A program made the position numbers and the translations under genes. Under the pieces are notes generated by a model. It was not told the origin of the DNA and did not search any database. It worked only from the letters and a program-made list of their open reading frames with translations. From Epichloe hybrida (Eukaryota; Ascomycota; Sordariomycetes; Hypocreales; Clavicipitaceae), in contig JAFEKR010000043.1 of assembly GCA_019022495.1 (NCBI GenBank), positions 186,001 to 250,000 of the forward strand: a DNA stretch of 64,000 bases, given 5' to 3'. Below are positions 35,111 to 46,437 of the stretch, piece after piece; the stretch's first letter is position 1; every line of letters begins with the position of its first letter.

Positions 35111-36378
35111 GTTGACGTGTTGTAGTAGTTGGATCTGATGCCCAAGCGGCTTAAATCGGAATCCTCTATCGGCGTGGTGTCAATGGCGCTTTGCCAATTG
35201 GGATCATGCAACGACGACGACGACGAGAGTGGGAGGACAAGAGAGGATGAAGGAGGAGAGGTCCGCGGCTCGATGTACATGAGAGTCACCCAAGACCAAA
35301 ACAGGCTTGAGGATGAAGAGCCGAAGAGGCTACAGTGTACGGATCGGAGCACGCGCGCGCACAAAAAGGTGAATTGGACCAGAGAGGAAACAAGTCCCTG
35401 CGTGTGGTGGGTCACCACATAAATGCGCATGCATATATGCATGATGCCGCGGTTTTTTTTTTAAGCGCATGCCGCGTTAGTCCTAATACGGGAGACGGCC
35501 CACATACCTAATTTTAGTGCGGCTCGCGTTCGTTCATTTTTACTATTGACCGAGATGCCTATATGTGCGATGTATCTGAGGATTGTATTTCCATGAGGTT
35601 AGGGGGCGTTATGTTGGCCGCGGCCACGGCGCGAAATTCCACGCGGCTTGGAGATGGGTGAATTGTGATGCAGCGTTGGCTTTCGCCACTTCCGTAACGA
35701 GCTGGTGTACTCGGTACTTTGAGGGAAATCAGGCAGAAAGGCAGTTAGTTTCCTTCTATTTTAGAACTAACGCGGTATGCGCGCTTGAAAAAAACGCGGT
35801 ACATTGTGTATGCGCACTTTTGGTGACCCGCGGGGTTCCACGACATGGAACGGCCGGTGGGTCGCTGACAAGACTGGAGTTGTGGTTGGTTGCTTGACGG
35901 GTGGGCCGCGGGCCCTCAATGGGTCCGCGAAAATCTTCTTTTTCCTTGCGGGCAGAGGAAAATGAATGATGCAGACGGGTCGACGATTGAAAGGCCCGCT
36001 GGGGATTTGTGCTGACGCAGGACGAAAGGCCCTGCAGGGTTCACGGATGGGGTGGAGGGGCGCAGGGCGTTGAAAAGTTGGCCATTGGCCAGGACAATGC
36101 TCGAATCCGGGCGTTGCCCCGAGGGCGTCACGTCACGCCAAGGGAGGAAACGAGGAACGACGGCGGTCCGTACTCTGTTATCATGCCTATCTCTACGGAT
36201 TACGGCCGTCAGACCTCTTATCTCATGCATATGTATCCGTACGGAGTAAGCACGTACGATCTGGGGGGACCGGGACCGAGGCCAAAAGCAAAAAAGTTGC
36301 CTAGCTGCGCTCCACACTGCCCGTGGCACAGTGACTTGCTTTCTTGAGCGCGGCACGAGGTCCCAGTCGGTATCGAAT
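35111..36378. other. Permease upstream region up to the transposon boundary
   Basis: No gene seen. It contains the permease leader and promoter, the miniature element at 35409-35829, and an exact TACGGAGTA nonamer at 36240-36248. The 9-bp target duplication of the large MULE ends it at 36370-36378. Confidence 0.65.
35409..35829. mobile_element. Degenerate miniature MULE-related element (about 420 bp)
   Basis: The left part carries GCGCATGCCGCGTTAGTCCT followed by a block aligning with the sub-terminal region of the large MULE (CCTAATTTTAGTG..., TATTGACCGAGATGCCTAT...). The right part carries the inverted motif AACTAACGCGGTATGCGCGC, preceded by TTCCTTCTATTTT as in the MULE right end. Outermost GGGTCACC/GGTGACCC form inverted ends. 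Coding potential is absent. Base composition is near that of flanking DNA, so it has suffered less RIP than the large copies or is older and differently derived. A clear 9-bp target duplication is not seen (GCGTGTGGT against GCGGGGTTC), so the outer boundaries are uncertain. Confidence 0.7.
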
Positions 36379-36431
36379 GGACATCTAAATGCGCATATCG
36401 CGTTTCTTAAATGCGCATATCGCGTTAGTCC
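36379..36431 (+). repeat. Left terminal inverted repeat of the large MULE
   Basis: 53 bp opening with GGACATCTAAATGCGC and closing with CGCGTTAGTCC. It matches the right end in inverted orientation with very few differences, and also both ends of the copy at 55029-57978. Confidence 0.95.
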
Positions 36432-37136
36432 TAAAGCGGAAGGACAGTCCCTACACCTGATTTTAGTGTGACTTACATCCGTTAATTTTCGCTGTTAATT
36501 AAGATGCTTATTTGTGCGATATTTAAAGGTATTAATACTATAAAAAAAGCTAGAATTAAAGCTATTATAACTACCCTAATAGTAGATTATATAAAATAAA
36601 TTATATTTAACTTATAAGGGGCTTAAAGAGATTATTAGAGAATAATTAACTTAGTATTAGTGTGAATATAAGTATTAGTGTAGTATAGCTTACTTTTACT
36701 AACTATAATAAAGGATCTTATATTATTCTTATTTATAAGGCTATAATAGTATTTATAGTAGCTTATTATAAGCTAGTAAAGGCATTAATAAGGGTATTAA
36801 ATTACGTGGCTAGGCTAGCTAGTGTGTTACGCTGCCTACCATAGCTATAGCTATAGCGTGTAATTCCACCATAGCTTAAAGCTATAGATATTAATATACC
36901 TCTACTACCATAGCTTAAAGCTAGTGTTAATGCTTATAATGCCTATAATAATTATAATATAGTAAGCTTAATAGCTATTTAATTCCTTCCCTTAGCTACT
37001 ACCTAAGCTTATTTAATTATATTACGAATCCTACCTAAATTTATAACTAGGCTAGGTGTAGTGTAAGGGCTATTATAGGCCTACTATTATCTCCTTATAT
37101 TATTAGGGTTAAGCTTGATTTCTATAGTAATTTAAG

Positions 37137-40100
37137 GAACCTTCGCATAAACTTCCGCACCGCTCTAAAGGTCCGGAATTACCTCTAAAATACAAACCAC
37201 ATTAATATTTAAATTCCTTACCTCTGTTTACCCCCCCTTATAATATTATATTATAATAGAGCTAGTAGTAGGAGTGCAGACATGCTAATAGTAATTAACT
37301 TAGGAGAAAGGGGGCTAGTATAAAGCTACCACTACCTAAACGTAGGAATAGGATAGTTTAATGTTCAGAGTAGTAAGAATAACCCTATAATAGACTAGAT
37401 TTAATTTAAACATCTAGATAATATGAAATACTATAATAAAATTATAAGCCTTATCCCTAGTAATAAAGTTACTTAGGTATAGCATATTACTAAAGCTATT
37501 ACTAGATAGGTAGTAAACTATACCTAAGCTAAAGTAAAGGTAATAAACTATAATAATAGTAATATTTATACTACTAAAGAAGCCCTTAAATAAGCCCTTA
37601 AAGAGGCTATTAAAGAAGGAACTAAAGGAAGTAATACTCTAACCTAGGCAAGCATTACTACTAGCCTAGCTCCTAAATAAATAAATAGCTTACCTCCCCC
37701 CCTTTAAATCCCTAGTAGATAGGACTAAGAGGTACTTATTAAAGGGAATACTATCTAGGAATTGCTTTAGTCTAGGGGTGTAGAAGATATAGTAATAGTA
37801 GTAAATAAAGCTATAGGCTAGGCTATAGTAATAGTAGCTAGAAGACTCCCTAGTAGGGATATAATTATTACCTTTAAAGGAAACGCTACCTAATATAAAG
37901 AAGACTAAAAATAAATTACTAAAGCATTTAGGCTAGAGGTAGCCCTCTACTATTGTGTGCTTAGTATTATTATTAAAGGATTCCTAACTAAACATACCTC
38001 TCTTAAGAACCTAGTAATAGAAATTAGAAAAGCTAATAAGGTAAATATAGTAAAGGTAATAGTAAGATAACCCTAGGGTAAAGGCACCTAAAGAACTACT
38101 CTAATACTAGGCCTAGCTAAAGTAAAAAATACTAATAAGATATGCTAAGATAGCATAGTCTTTAAAGTAAAGCTTTTCTAAACTAAACTATATAATAAAA
38201 CCCTATAACCTTAATAATACTATAATTACTTCTAAATAAGCTATATAGCTAAGTTCTATAAGGTAGCACTAAGGTATAGTAAGTGTAGAGCTAGCTATTA
38301 TAAGGATAGAGAGTTCTCTTACCCTATAAAAGATAGATAAGTAAAGGAGAACTATATCCTATACTTTAGACTATACCTAGCCTAGTTAAGGGACTATTCT
38401 ATCCTAAAAGAGAAGTAAAATACTACTAAAGTAAGATATCTTAAATAGCTCTCCTACTTTACTACCCGCTCCCTAAGTAAAGGCTTAACTACACCCTATA
38501 AGAGACCTAGTATAGTAGCAGAACCTATTATTATAGTAAGTAAAAAGAGAGGACGCCTTATAAATACAGAATAAAGCGCTAAATAACTAAGATTAGGAAG
38601 CATTAAATAATATGCGGAGTAACTTAGAGCTAGAATAAAGCTAGTATAAGATAGTAGTAACTAATAGCCCCCCTAATTAATATAATAATATTATAAGTCC
38701 TTTTCTAGAATGTAAATAAGAAGAATAAACTAGTATATATAGCGCTCTATTACTAGACTAATATAGATATAATCGTAATCTAAGAATAGGAATATATAAG
38801 AAACCTGTAGCCCCTAGCACTAGGCCTTGCCTAGTTCTAACTTATATATTATAATAAATGTAATGTAGTATATATAAATAAGAAATACAAAGCAGGGTTA
38901 TAGTTAGCCTAGGGAGGGACTAACTAGTTACTAGTAGAGCTATAAGAAGTTAATATTTACTCCCTTTACTTAGAGGGATATAGTAATAACTAGAATACCC
39001 CTATTTATATAATTAACTTAGAAAAGCCCTATAACTAAAGCGTATTTATAAGTAACTTTAACTAAAAGCACCCTCTCTAGGATAAGCTAGATAGGAAAAC
39101 TAATAGAGCAGACAAACTACTAGAGTTTATAGACTAGTAAAGGCTTGGACTTATTATACCCTAGGGTAAACCTATAAGATAATATAAAGATAATAGAGAT
39201 AGTACTATTAATCTAGTATAGGCTATGCTAGACATTAGAGTTTACTATAAAGGCACTAAAGATATCCCTAGATCTAACTATATCCTATAACTAATTAGTA
39301 TCTTTAATAAATAGTAGGAAGCTATCCCTTAGGTTCTTAGATATATATAGGGAGCTATAAACTAACTACACGTAAAGGTAAAGGCTGCGATTAGACTCTA
39401 GCTTAAAAATACGCTAGACCTATATAATAAAGAGGGAATAGATAACTATATAATATAGCTTATTATAAGCCTATAATAGATTATAGATAAGGTAGTCCTA
39501 AAGAAGGCCTAGGGACTCCCTAGCCTAGAGGTATAGTGGTTAAGGAAAGCCTAAGAGTTAGTTAGTAAAGCAAGATAAGCTAAGAGATAATAAAGACACT
39601 AGAGAACTAATATAAACTAGTAAGCCTATACTAAGGTAAATAAGAACTAAGAATATGTTATAAGGGAAAAGAAAAGAAACGCATAGAGGGATGTATTATA
39701 AAAGGCTAATACATAGGAAAAAGATAAAGGAGTCTAGAGGCTTAAGAGATAGGCCTAACTTTAAAGCTAGGCCCCCCTAGAGCTCCCTAGACTCCCTAAG
39801 CTAGAAAGAAGTAAAAATAACCCTAACCTAGCTACTATATATAATAATAAGGCTAGTATACTAGTATAAAGATTCTTCCCTAAGCTAATAGCAAACCTCT
39901 TATATATACTAGACCTTTCCTTCCTAGAGCTAGAAAATATACTACTACTAGATAAAGAATGATTTAGGTAAGAGGAGATTAATAATATCCTAGTGAATAT
40001 AGCTAGCTAGAAGGCGCTAGGAGATAATAAACTCCTAGCAGGCCTTATTAAAGCCTATAATAACCTAGCTAAAGATACTATAGCTAGGCTCCTAAATATA

Positions 40101-43100
40101 GTCCTAGAAATAGAATACTTCCTAGCTTACTTCTAAACTATAAGAGTAGTAGTAATTAGGAAACCTAGTAAAACTACTAAGGAAATAAGGAGAGCTAATA
40201 TATAAAGACTAATCTTACTACTTAATATAGTAAGAAAGATTATAGAAGTAGTAATAGTAAAGTAACTTATAGCCTTTACTAAGGTAAAGGGACTACTCCC
40301 TAAACTCTAGATAAGTAATAGAATAAATAGATTAATAGAAACTATAATAAAAGTCCTTATTAAATGTATTAGGGAGGCTTAGGGAAGGGGTAGTATTACC
40401 TTACTAGCGTAAATAAATATATCTTTAGTGTTTAATAGAGTTAGCTACCTATACCTAATATACCTGCTTATAAAGATAGGAGTCCTATAATAGCTAATAG
40501 TAGTAATATAAAGCTTCCTTATGGATAGAATAAGCTAGCTTAGCTTTAATAGAGAACTCTCTAGACTATTTGTAATTAAGGCTAGCACCTTATAAGGATT
40601 ATCCCTTTTCCTAATCCTTTTCTTACTTTACTTAGTAAAGCTTTATATTTACCTCTAGGCTATCCTAGGTATAGTAGCTATAGGATTTATAAATAATATA
40701 AATATAGTAGCCTTTAGTAAGAATATAGTATAGACCTAGAGGAGACTTAAAGCTATATAGAAGATTTATAAGGAATAGGTAAAGTAAGCAGGAGTTAAGT
40801 TTAACCTAGCTAAAACTAAACTTATATACTTTAGTAGGTCCTATAGACCTCCCTAGGCTAGAGTTTAACTTAGAGTAGAGGAGATAGTGCCTATAGAATT
40901 ATATAGATTCCTAGGAGTGTAGGTTAATAGGAAACTTAACTAGAGTGCTTATAGAAATATCCTTAAGGGTAAGTTAGCCTAGTAGTAGCTTATACTCTCT
41001 AAGCTAGTAGTATTAGCCTAGGGATATAGCTTTAGAGATACTAGACTCTTATATATATAAGTAATTTAACCTATCCTTGCTTATAGAGTAAGTGCTTACT
41101 ATACCCTTACTAAGAAGGGGGGATAGCTAAGAGAAGTAGTAAAAAGCTTTATAGTAAATTAATTAGCCTACCTCTAGATTATTATAGGGGCGTTTAAGGC
41201 TATACCTATTATATAACTAGAAGTTAAGACCTATATCCCCCCCCTTAATCTTTACCTAAATAAGATAAAGTAAAGGTTTAAAGATAGAATTATTAATAGT
41301 AGGATAGTAAGAATAATCTAAGCTATAGCTAACTTAGTTATAATAGTACTATGCTATAGAAGAAGACCCTTACCTATTAATAATAAACTAGACGTGGACC
41401 TAGATAAGGAATAGAAGAAATAATAGGAGGACTAGTATAATAAAGAGAGGCTAGCCTAGAGTAAACGCATTAGAGAACTAACTAAAGACTACCTACCCTC
41501 CTATAACCTAAAGGAAATCTAGGAATTTCACACTAATATAGATAAGCATATCTCTTTAATAATTATCTAATTATATATAGGAAAGATAGGCCTAAATAAG
41601 TTCCTGTTCTAAAGAAAGGTTCCTAGGGTGGTTTTGCCCCTATGTAGCTATAGTTAAGCTATAGAAAACTAATACTATATACTAGTTAATTATAGCAAAT
41701 ATAACTATAGGTGACCTTAGTAGCGATAGCCCGCTAACGCATAGGAGGCAAGGCTAGCCCTAAATAAACCTTAAAAAGCAAAATATTTAGCTAAATAGTT
41801 CCTTAGTATAAGATAACTCTAATATTACTTATTAGCATAGGAGCTAGCTATAAGATAGCTTAGAATACTACTAGACCTAGGCTGAATCTGTTAATAGATA
41901 GAAAACCTTTTAATTATAAATCTAGTATAAGGGATAGAATAGATAGTATAGGCATAGAGGCGGGCTAGGGGAGGGACTAATTTTATAATTTATAATTATA
42001 ATAAAGAACATTCAGGTCTAGAACTATTATTAGATTAATTTTAACTATAAACTCTAGGTATTATAAGTCCTACTAGCTTACTACTACCCTTACTTTAAGC
42101 TAAATTTAAGCTACTACCTTATTCCTCCTTTAGGATAGGAATTATATTTATAGCCACCTAGTTACGATTTTTTATAGGGATAATAGCAAGTAGGAGATAG
42201 TTTGTCTTTACTATATGTGTGTTAAGGCATGTAAGCTAAAAGATAAGCTTAGTATGCTATTTCTTAGAGAAACTAGCCTAGTCTAGGCCTACTGCTAAGG
42301 CGCTTTATTTTTTCTTTACTTAATTACTAGTATAAAGCTTCTTAACCTAGTCCTAGAAGCCTTCTAGGGCTTATTAAGGAAGATATTAGAGCTAGAATAG
42401 ACCTACCACTAAGCTAGAATAGACTTACTACACCCTTATTAGCTATAGAAGCCTAGGTCTTAACTAACTACTAATGCTTATTTTAATTGCTAGATAAGTT
42501 TAGCTAAAATAGCGGATTAGATATAGAACCAAGCTGGAGCAAGGGAGATTATTAATTATTACCTAGTGGTATTAATAGTTCTAAACCTAACAGTTAAAAC
42601 ACATGTTAGTGGCTGCCCTTATCTAGCAAGTTAGCCCTATTACTAAGCCAGAGTAGGACTAACTTACTAATAATAAGATAGCACTAGTGCCTAAGGTCTT
42701 AAACTAAATAAGATTCGTAAGAAACATATTAAACTTCTCTTAGTTTACTAAGCTAAAGTAAATTAGTAGTAAACTAGGCCTAGAGTAAAAGTAAATATAA
42801 CTTATAGACAGACCCTTCTCTATGACCTATATGTATTGCTTTTTAGTTATAGACTTCCTTAGGAAGTCCTTATACTTATAAGATTCCTAGGCGGATTAGA
42901 GCTAGATAAGTAGTAACACTAAAGTACTTATAGCTTCTAGCGCTATTATGCTAGATTTAGTCTAAATCTATAGTAAATATTAGTAAATAACCTAACCCTA
43001 GCCTAGGGTAGCCTTAAATAGCTAGAAAGAAAAGAAGAACCTATAGGAAGTTTAATATAAAGAGAAGAAAGAGACTAGGACCCTAGGGGGGGAGAGCTCT

Positions 43101-43706
43101 CTTTTATACCTATAGAGGGGGGGGGGGGGGATAATTTAAATAACTTACTTAAAAATAAAGTATAATGTAATTAATAAATCTAATAACACATAAGTAATCT
43201 TAACATAGGACTACCCTAGTCTAGGGCTATAACTACCCTCCCCTAGTACTAATAGAATAAAACTAGGTACTTAGACTTTACTAGATATATAAGGTAGGAA
43301 TAAGCTAGAGATAGCTAAAAAGTAAGGCTATAGGAGAGTAAGTATAAGAGTGAATAAGAAGTAAATTAACACTATAAATCTAGATTTACTTTGCCTTAGC
43401 CTAAAGTAAAGGGACTTAGGATAGGTGTATTATTATACTAGAGTAAGACTAGAAGGGGCTTATAAACTCTTATTTTATATATCTTTCCTTTCTTTTTCTT
43501 TTTAATAGGATAAGGCTAGTGTAAGCTAGTAATAAACACCTATAATAGGAAACACACCAAGTAGCGCAGACCCGTTACAGGGCTAGCGCTAGCCTGTACA
43601 TAGACGTAAGGGGGTTTTTCTTCCTAGCATAGGGTTTTCCCTTTTAACTTAGTAGTAAGAGTACTAGTAATAGCTATCTATAGAGCTAACTAGCGTAAAT
43701 AATATA
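37137..43706 (+). mobile_element. Tad-like non-LTR retrotransposon (LINE), RIP-inactivated, inserted in the MULE
   Basis: Bounded by a 14-bp direct repeat TATAGTAATTTAAG (37123-37136 and 43707-43720), present once in the uninterrupted MULE copy in the form CGTAGCGATTTAAG. Order on the plus strand: a gag-like part ending in Cys-bearing remnants (about 38.27-38.36 kb), an endonuclease-like start near 38.70 kb, reverse transcriptase around 40.1-41.0 kb, then a tail of about 2.5 kb that may include RNase H. In the RT, VVIRKPSKT and LILLLNIVRKIIE match the LINE fingers and palm, and the catalytic F-x-D-D box now reads FINN (about 40686-40697), both Asp codons changed GAT to AAT. There are no terminal repeats, which fits a LINE. 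Every long frame is broken. Confidence 0.85.
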
Positions 43707-45861
43707 TATAGTAATTTAAGCCTGCTACTTACTTATAATTAGCTTTAGCCACTAATAATAGTTAAAGTAAGTTAGTAGAAGTCTACTGCTACTCTTTAAT
43801 ATAGTAGTAATTATATAACTACAAGGGATCCTAAATTATATTATAAACTAATAACTATATAAGGTCCTAGGCGATTTACCTTCTTATTTATCCTTTACCT
43901 TCTAATATTGCTAGATTACCTAGTTAATTAGAAACTAACCTAACTTATAAGCTAAAAGTTAAATAATTAGGTAATTATCCTAATTAATTTAGTAAGTCTT
44001 TAACTCTTTGTTAAATTTCACGGAAAAGGTAGCCTAATAGCTTTAAATATATTACTAAATGCGTTCCTAAAGCATATAAAGATTAATAAATCATAGCTTA
44101 TAATTTACTTTTAAATAGCTATAAGATCCCTTTATATAAGAGGTACTTAATATACTAAAATTTTAGTTAGCTTTAATAAAGAAAGCTACCTATTTATAGC
44201 GCTATAGTAAATATATTAAATTAAGGTAGGTAATAATCTCTAATAGTAAGGTTAGTAAGGGTTTACTTAAGTAAAATTACTAATATAAAACTTACCTTCT
44301 TACTCTTTAAATTACTCTTTAAATTTAGCCTAATGCTTCTAAAAGTTATCCTTAGTAGCTACAAATATTATAATGCGCTATATATTATAAATGCTAGAAG
44401 CTATAAGCAGTATATCTTTAATACTATAAAGAATAAGCTTCTTAAGAGCGGATATAATTAACTAGTCTATTACTATAGCTATCTTTACTAGCTTAGAACT
44501 GAATTTAATAATATAATTTTCTTTATTATTCTAGGGTTAATTAGTATTATTAACAGGATTATTATAAGAGTATACCTAGCGTAAAGTTAGCGGCCTTCTA
44601 CGTGCTAGTAGCTCTAGGATATTATAGTTATTAAGGTTTCCTTACTACTTCTTTATAATATTAACTATAATATTCTATAGTAAATACTAGTAGTATATTT
44701 GCTACTAGGCTAATAGAAAGGTATTTTAAAGACTACTTTTAAGAGCTTTATTAAAATCTATAATAATAACACTAGGCATCTTAATACTAGCAGCCTCTAT
44801 AGCTAGCCTAAGGTGCTTTAAAAGCTAACTATAAGCTACTTTATTTTCTTTAGTAGTAAGCCTAAAGGTAACACTAAATATTATATATAAAGATATAACA
44901 CTAGTAACTTATAATAGAGGTAAGTTAAAGTAATTAACCTTATATATATTATCTATTTATAATAGCTTAGGGTTTTGCTTCTATTACTAAATTAACTCTT
45001 TATATACCTAGAATACTCTTAAAAGCTTTCTAGAAGAATCTTAATTAAATTACTTATAGAAAATATAGTTATTATTATCTAGTAGATTAATGAATTTTTA
45101 TATTAATATTCCTAGGTTATAAAGCGTAAGTTATAGCTAACGCTAGATAAAAAACACATCTAATCTAGTAACATAGACTTTAGGGTGCTCTTATATAATT
45201 TAGCTAGTAATTTGCCTTATAGTTAATATACTATGTTTACTAAGGGTTTTAACCTTTATCTTAAGCTATTAGAGGCTAAATTTCTATTAGCTTTAAAGCT
45301 AAAGGATACTTAAATTTAAGGAAGAAAAAACTAGGTTATAATTATATGTGTTTTCCTTTATTATAAGAACCTAGATATTATTATGTGTATTATATTATAC
45401 TTATGTGTTAAATAGGTATTATAGCTTTCTTAAGAAGGTCTTATAGATATTAGAATTAAGGGTATTTAGATAATAATTCCCGCTATACTAGCATTAAATT
45501 ATATAGTTAACTCTCTATTATATACGCCTTAAATAACTACTACTAGATTTAACTACTATAAATCCCTTACTTACTTACTAGGTATTAATAGCGTTAATAG
45601 TATCTTCTATAGTTATATAAGATAGCTATAACTCTAGGAATAATATAATAAAGAGTACTTAAAGGAAGCCTTATAACGTTATGTTATGTTACGTTATAAT
45701 ATATTATATTATAAGGCTTTGTAATAATAAAAAGGGAGGTAAGGAATTTTATAAAAGAGGTTATAAGTATTACACGTTATAGTAAGCTGCCTGTATTTGC
45801 TACTAAAGAGAGCTAGTATATTTAGCAGGGAATTAGGTGGAAAGGTACTTCTTCTATTTTG

Positions 45862-45914
45862 GGACTAACGCGATATGCGCATTCAAGAAACGCGATATGC
45901 GCATTTAGATGTCC
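45862..45914 (-). repeat. Right terminal inverted repeat of the large MULE
   Basis: Reads GGACTAACGCGATATGCGCA through TTTAGATGTCC, the reverse complement of the left end. The target duplication GTATCGAAT follows directly. Confidence 0.95.
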
Positions 45915-46437
45915 GTATCGAATACTCGGTGCTGTGGGTCTATGTCCTCGACGAGTTTCTTCCGCGAGTTCTCAACACCAGATAGAAGCCATTAATGCTC
46001 GTAGATGCTGTTTGAGCCGACAGAGATGATGCAACGGCGCCAGTCAATCGCCGCAACGTAACGCATTGTGCTGTGCAGATTCGCACAGCTGGACACGACA
46101 AGGTGCTGAGCGAGATTTCACCAGTTTCAGTCCCTTTCCGAGCAAACAACCATGACAATAAAGCGGTACTCACAGCCAGGCATTGCGACGGACGCATCAA
46201 TCACATCACATCCAGAGACCAGCAAAACCGTGATACATGCAAGTTGCGAGTCGACAAGTCTCCACCAAACAAATGGCTGGTGCCTTTCATTGGTGAGACG
46301 CATGCATGGCTCGGCGGGGTCCGAGTCCGAGACGCGCCAACAGAAGCACGCGCATTGCAAACCAACACCACGGCAGATTTTGCCACCGGGGTTGCACCTT
46401 CCCCATGTTGGCTTCTGCCAGCGCTGAACGCGTCAAA
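45915..46437. other. Spacer between MULE and MutY gene
   Basis: About 520 bp of normal composition containing the MutY promoter. An in-frame upstream ATG at 46306 would extend MutY by 44 residues. Short antisense frames are not convincing. Confidence 0.6.

Larger units (their letters stand above)
36379..45914 (-). mobile_element. RIP-degraded Mutator-like DNA transposon (MULE) interrupted by a LINE
   Basis: The ends are inverted repeats of at least 53 bp (36379-36431 and 45862-45914) starting GGACATCTAAATGCGCATAT, with the near-palindromic ATGCGCATATCGCG word present twice in each. A perfect 9-bp direct repeat GTATCGAAT flanks it (36370-36378 and 45915-45923), the duplication length typical of Mutator-like elements. 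The interior is the reverse complement of the second copy at 55.0-58.0 kb, so its transposase is on the minus strand, within about 45.4-44.2 kb. Almost every frame is closed by TAA or TAG and C-to-T/G-to-A change dominates, as expected of RIP. The LINE insertion at 37137-43706 accounts for most of the extra length. No functional gene remains. Confidence 0.92.

Noticed and set aside
36379..45914. AT-rich region as mitochondrial DNA or a centromere
   Set aside because: Inverted ends, target duplications and decayed transposase and RT motifs explain it as RIP-mutated transposons.
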